A stretch of 64,000 bases of DNA from JBDOQU01 sp039839375 (GTDB lineage: Bacteria > Pseudomonadota > Alphaproteobacteria > DSM-16000 > Inquilinaceae): the NCBI RefSeq assembly GCF_039839375.1, contig NZ_JBDOQU010000002.1, forward strand, positions 248,001 to 312,000. The letters run 5' to 3'. The translations under genes were made by a program, and so were the position numbers. The notes under the pieces were generated by a model. The model saw nothing but the letters and a program-made list of their open reading frames with translations. It did not search any database and had not been told where the DNA came from. Shown piece after piece: positions 63,972 through 64,000 of the stretch. Every line of letters begins with the position of its first letter. The stretch's first letter is position 1.

Positions 63972-64000
63972 CCTTTAGCGGAGGGTCAGGTCTGATCCTC

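Overview
The window is GC-rich, densely coded chromosomal DNA that most resembles an alphaproteobacterium, perhaps Rhodospirillales-like. The grounds are the F1-only atpHAGDC operon, the fabA-fabB-fabI, coaBC-dut and rplU-rpmA-obg-proB orders, an opgG-orf-opgH operon, and tripartite tricarboxylate (Tct) and branched-chain amino acid (Liv) uptake loci. The genus cannot be named from the sequence alone. Almost everything from 3.0 kb onward is housekeeping. The accessory part is the first 3 kb.

Region 1-3151 (accessory). Three overlapping minus-strand genes form one transcription unit: an unrecognised 192-aa protein, a QueC-like PP-loop ATPase with long N- and C-terminal extensions (the QatC/Cap9 kind of architecture seen in defence systems), and an XRE helix-turn-helix protein carrying an ImmA/IrrE HELGH protease motif that is cut by the window edge. 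Their AT-rich promoter carries a palindrome and a spaced direct repeat. About 330 bp of decayed sequence separates the unit from the 3' end of a tRNA-Ser(CGA) gene, the side on which integrative islands normally insert. This is the best candidate here for an undescribed system, probably anti-phage.

Region 3.5-11.4 kb: livGF-livJ-livHM (branched-chain amino acid or related ABC importer), then rplU-rpmA behind a near-consensus promoter and leader hairpin, then obg-proB. Region 11.5-17.9 kb: tctCBA transporter (minus) divergent from a tctDE-like two-component system co-transcribed with a periplasmic binding protein. Region 18-20.3 kb: a PNPOx-fold flavoprotein divergent from a MocR regulator.

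Region 20.3-30.3 kb: a long plus-strand run proA-nadD-rsfS-rlmH-gpmI-envC-like-ctpA-polysaccharide deacetylase-rppH-VOC-extensin, mixing proline and NAD synthesis, ribosome biology, glycolysis and cell-wall remodelling. Region 30.4-34.8 kb: an RND efflux pair without an outer-membrane gene. Region 34.8-41.1 kb (minus): a small protein, a diiron ferritin-like protein and atpHAGDC.

Region 41.1-49.5 kb: nitroreductase, NAD-dependent epimerase-like protein, nth, DUF2244, OsmC, dapB and the osmoregulated periplasmic glucan operon. Region 49.9-57 kb: dnaK-dnaJ, a rhomboid protease, a small membrane protein, and fabA-fabB-fabI. Region 57-64 kb: SH3 protein, 2-hydroxyacid dehydrogenase, DsrE-like and MoeB/HesA-like proteins, cysK with an Rrf2 regulator that lacks an Fe-S cysteine cluster, dut, coaBC and an entericidin-type lipopeptide. 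Dispersed palindromic repeats (GGATTCCGGATCAAGTCCGG type and CCCTCTCCC type) sit between operons. No CRISPR array, rRNA or complete insertion sequence was seen.
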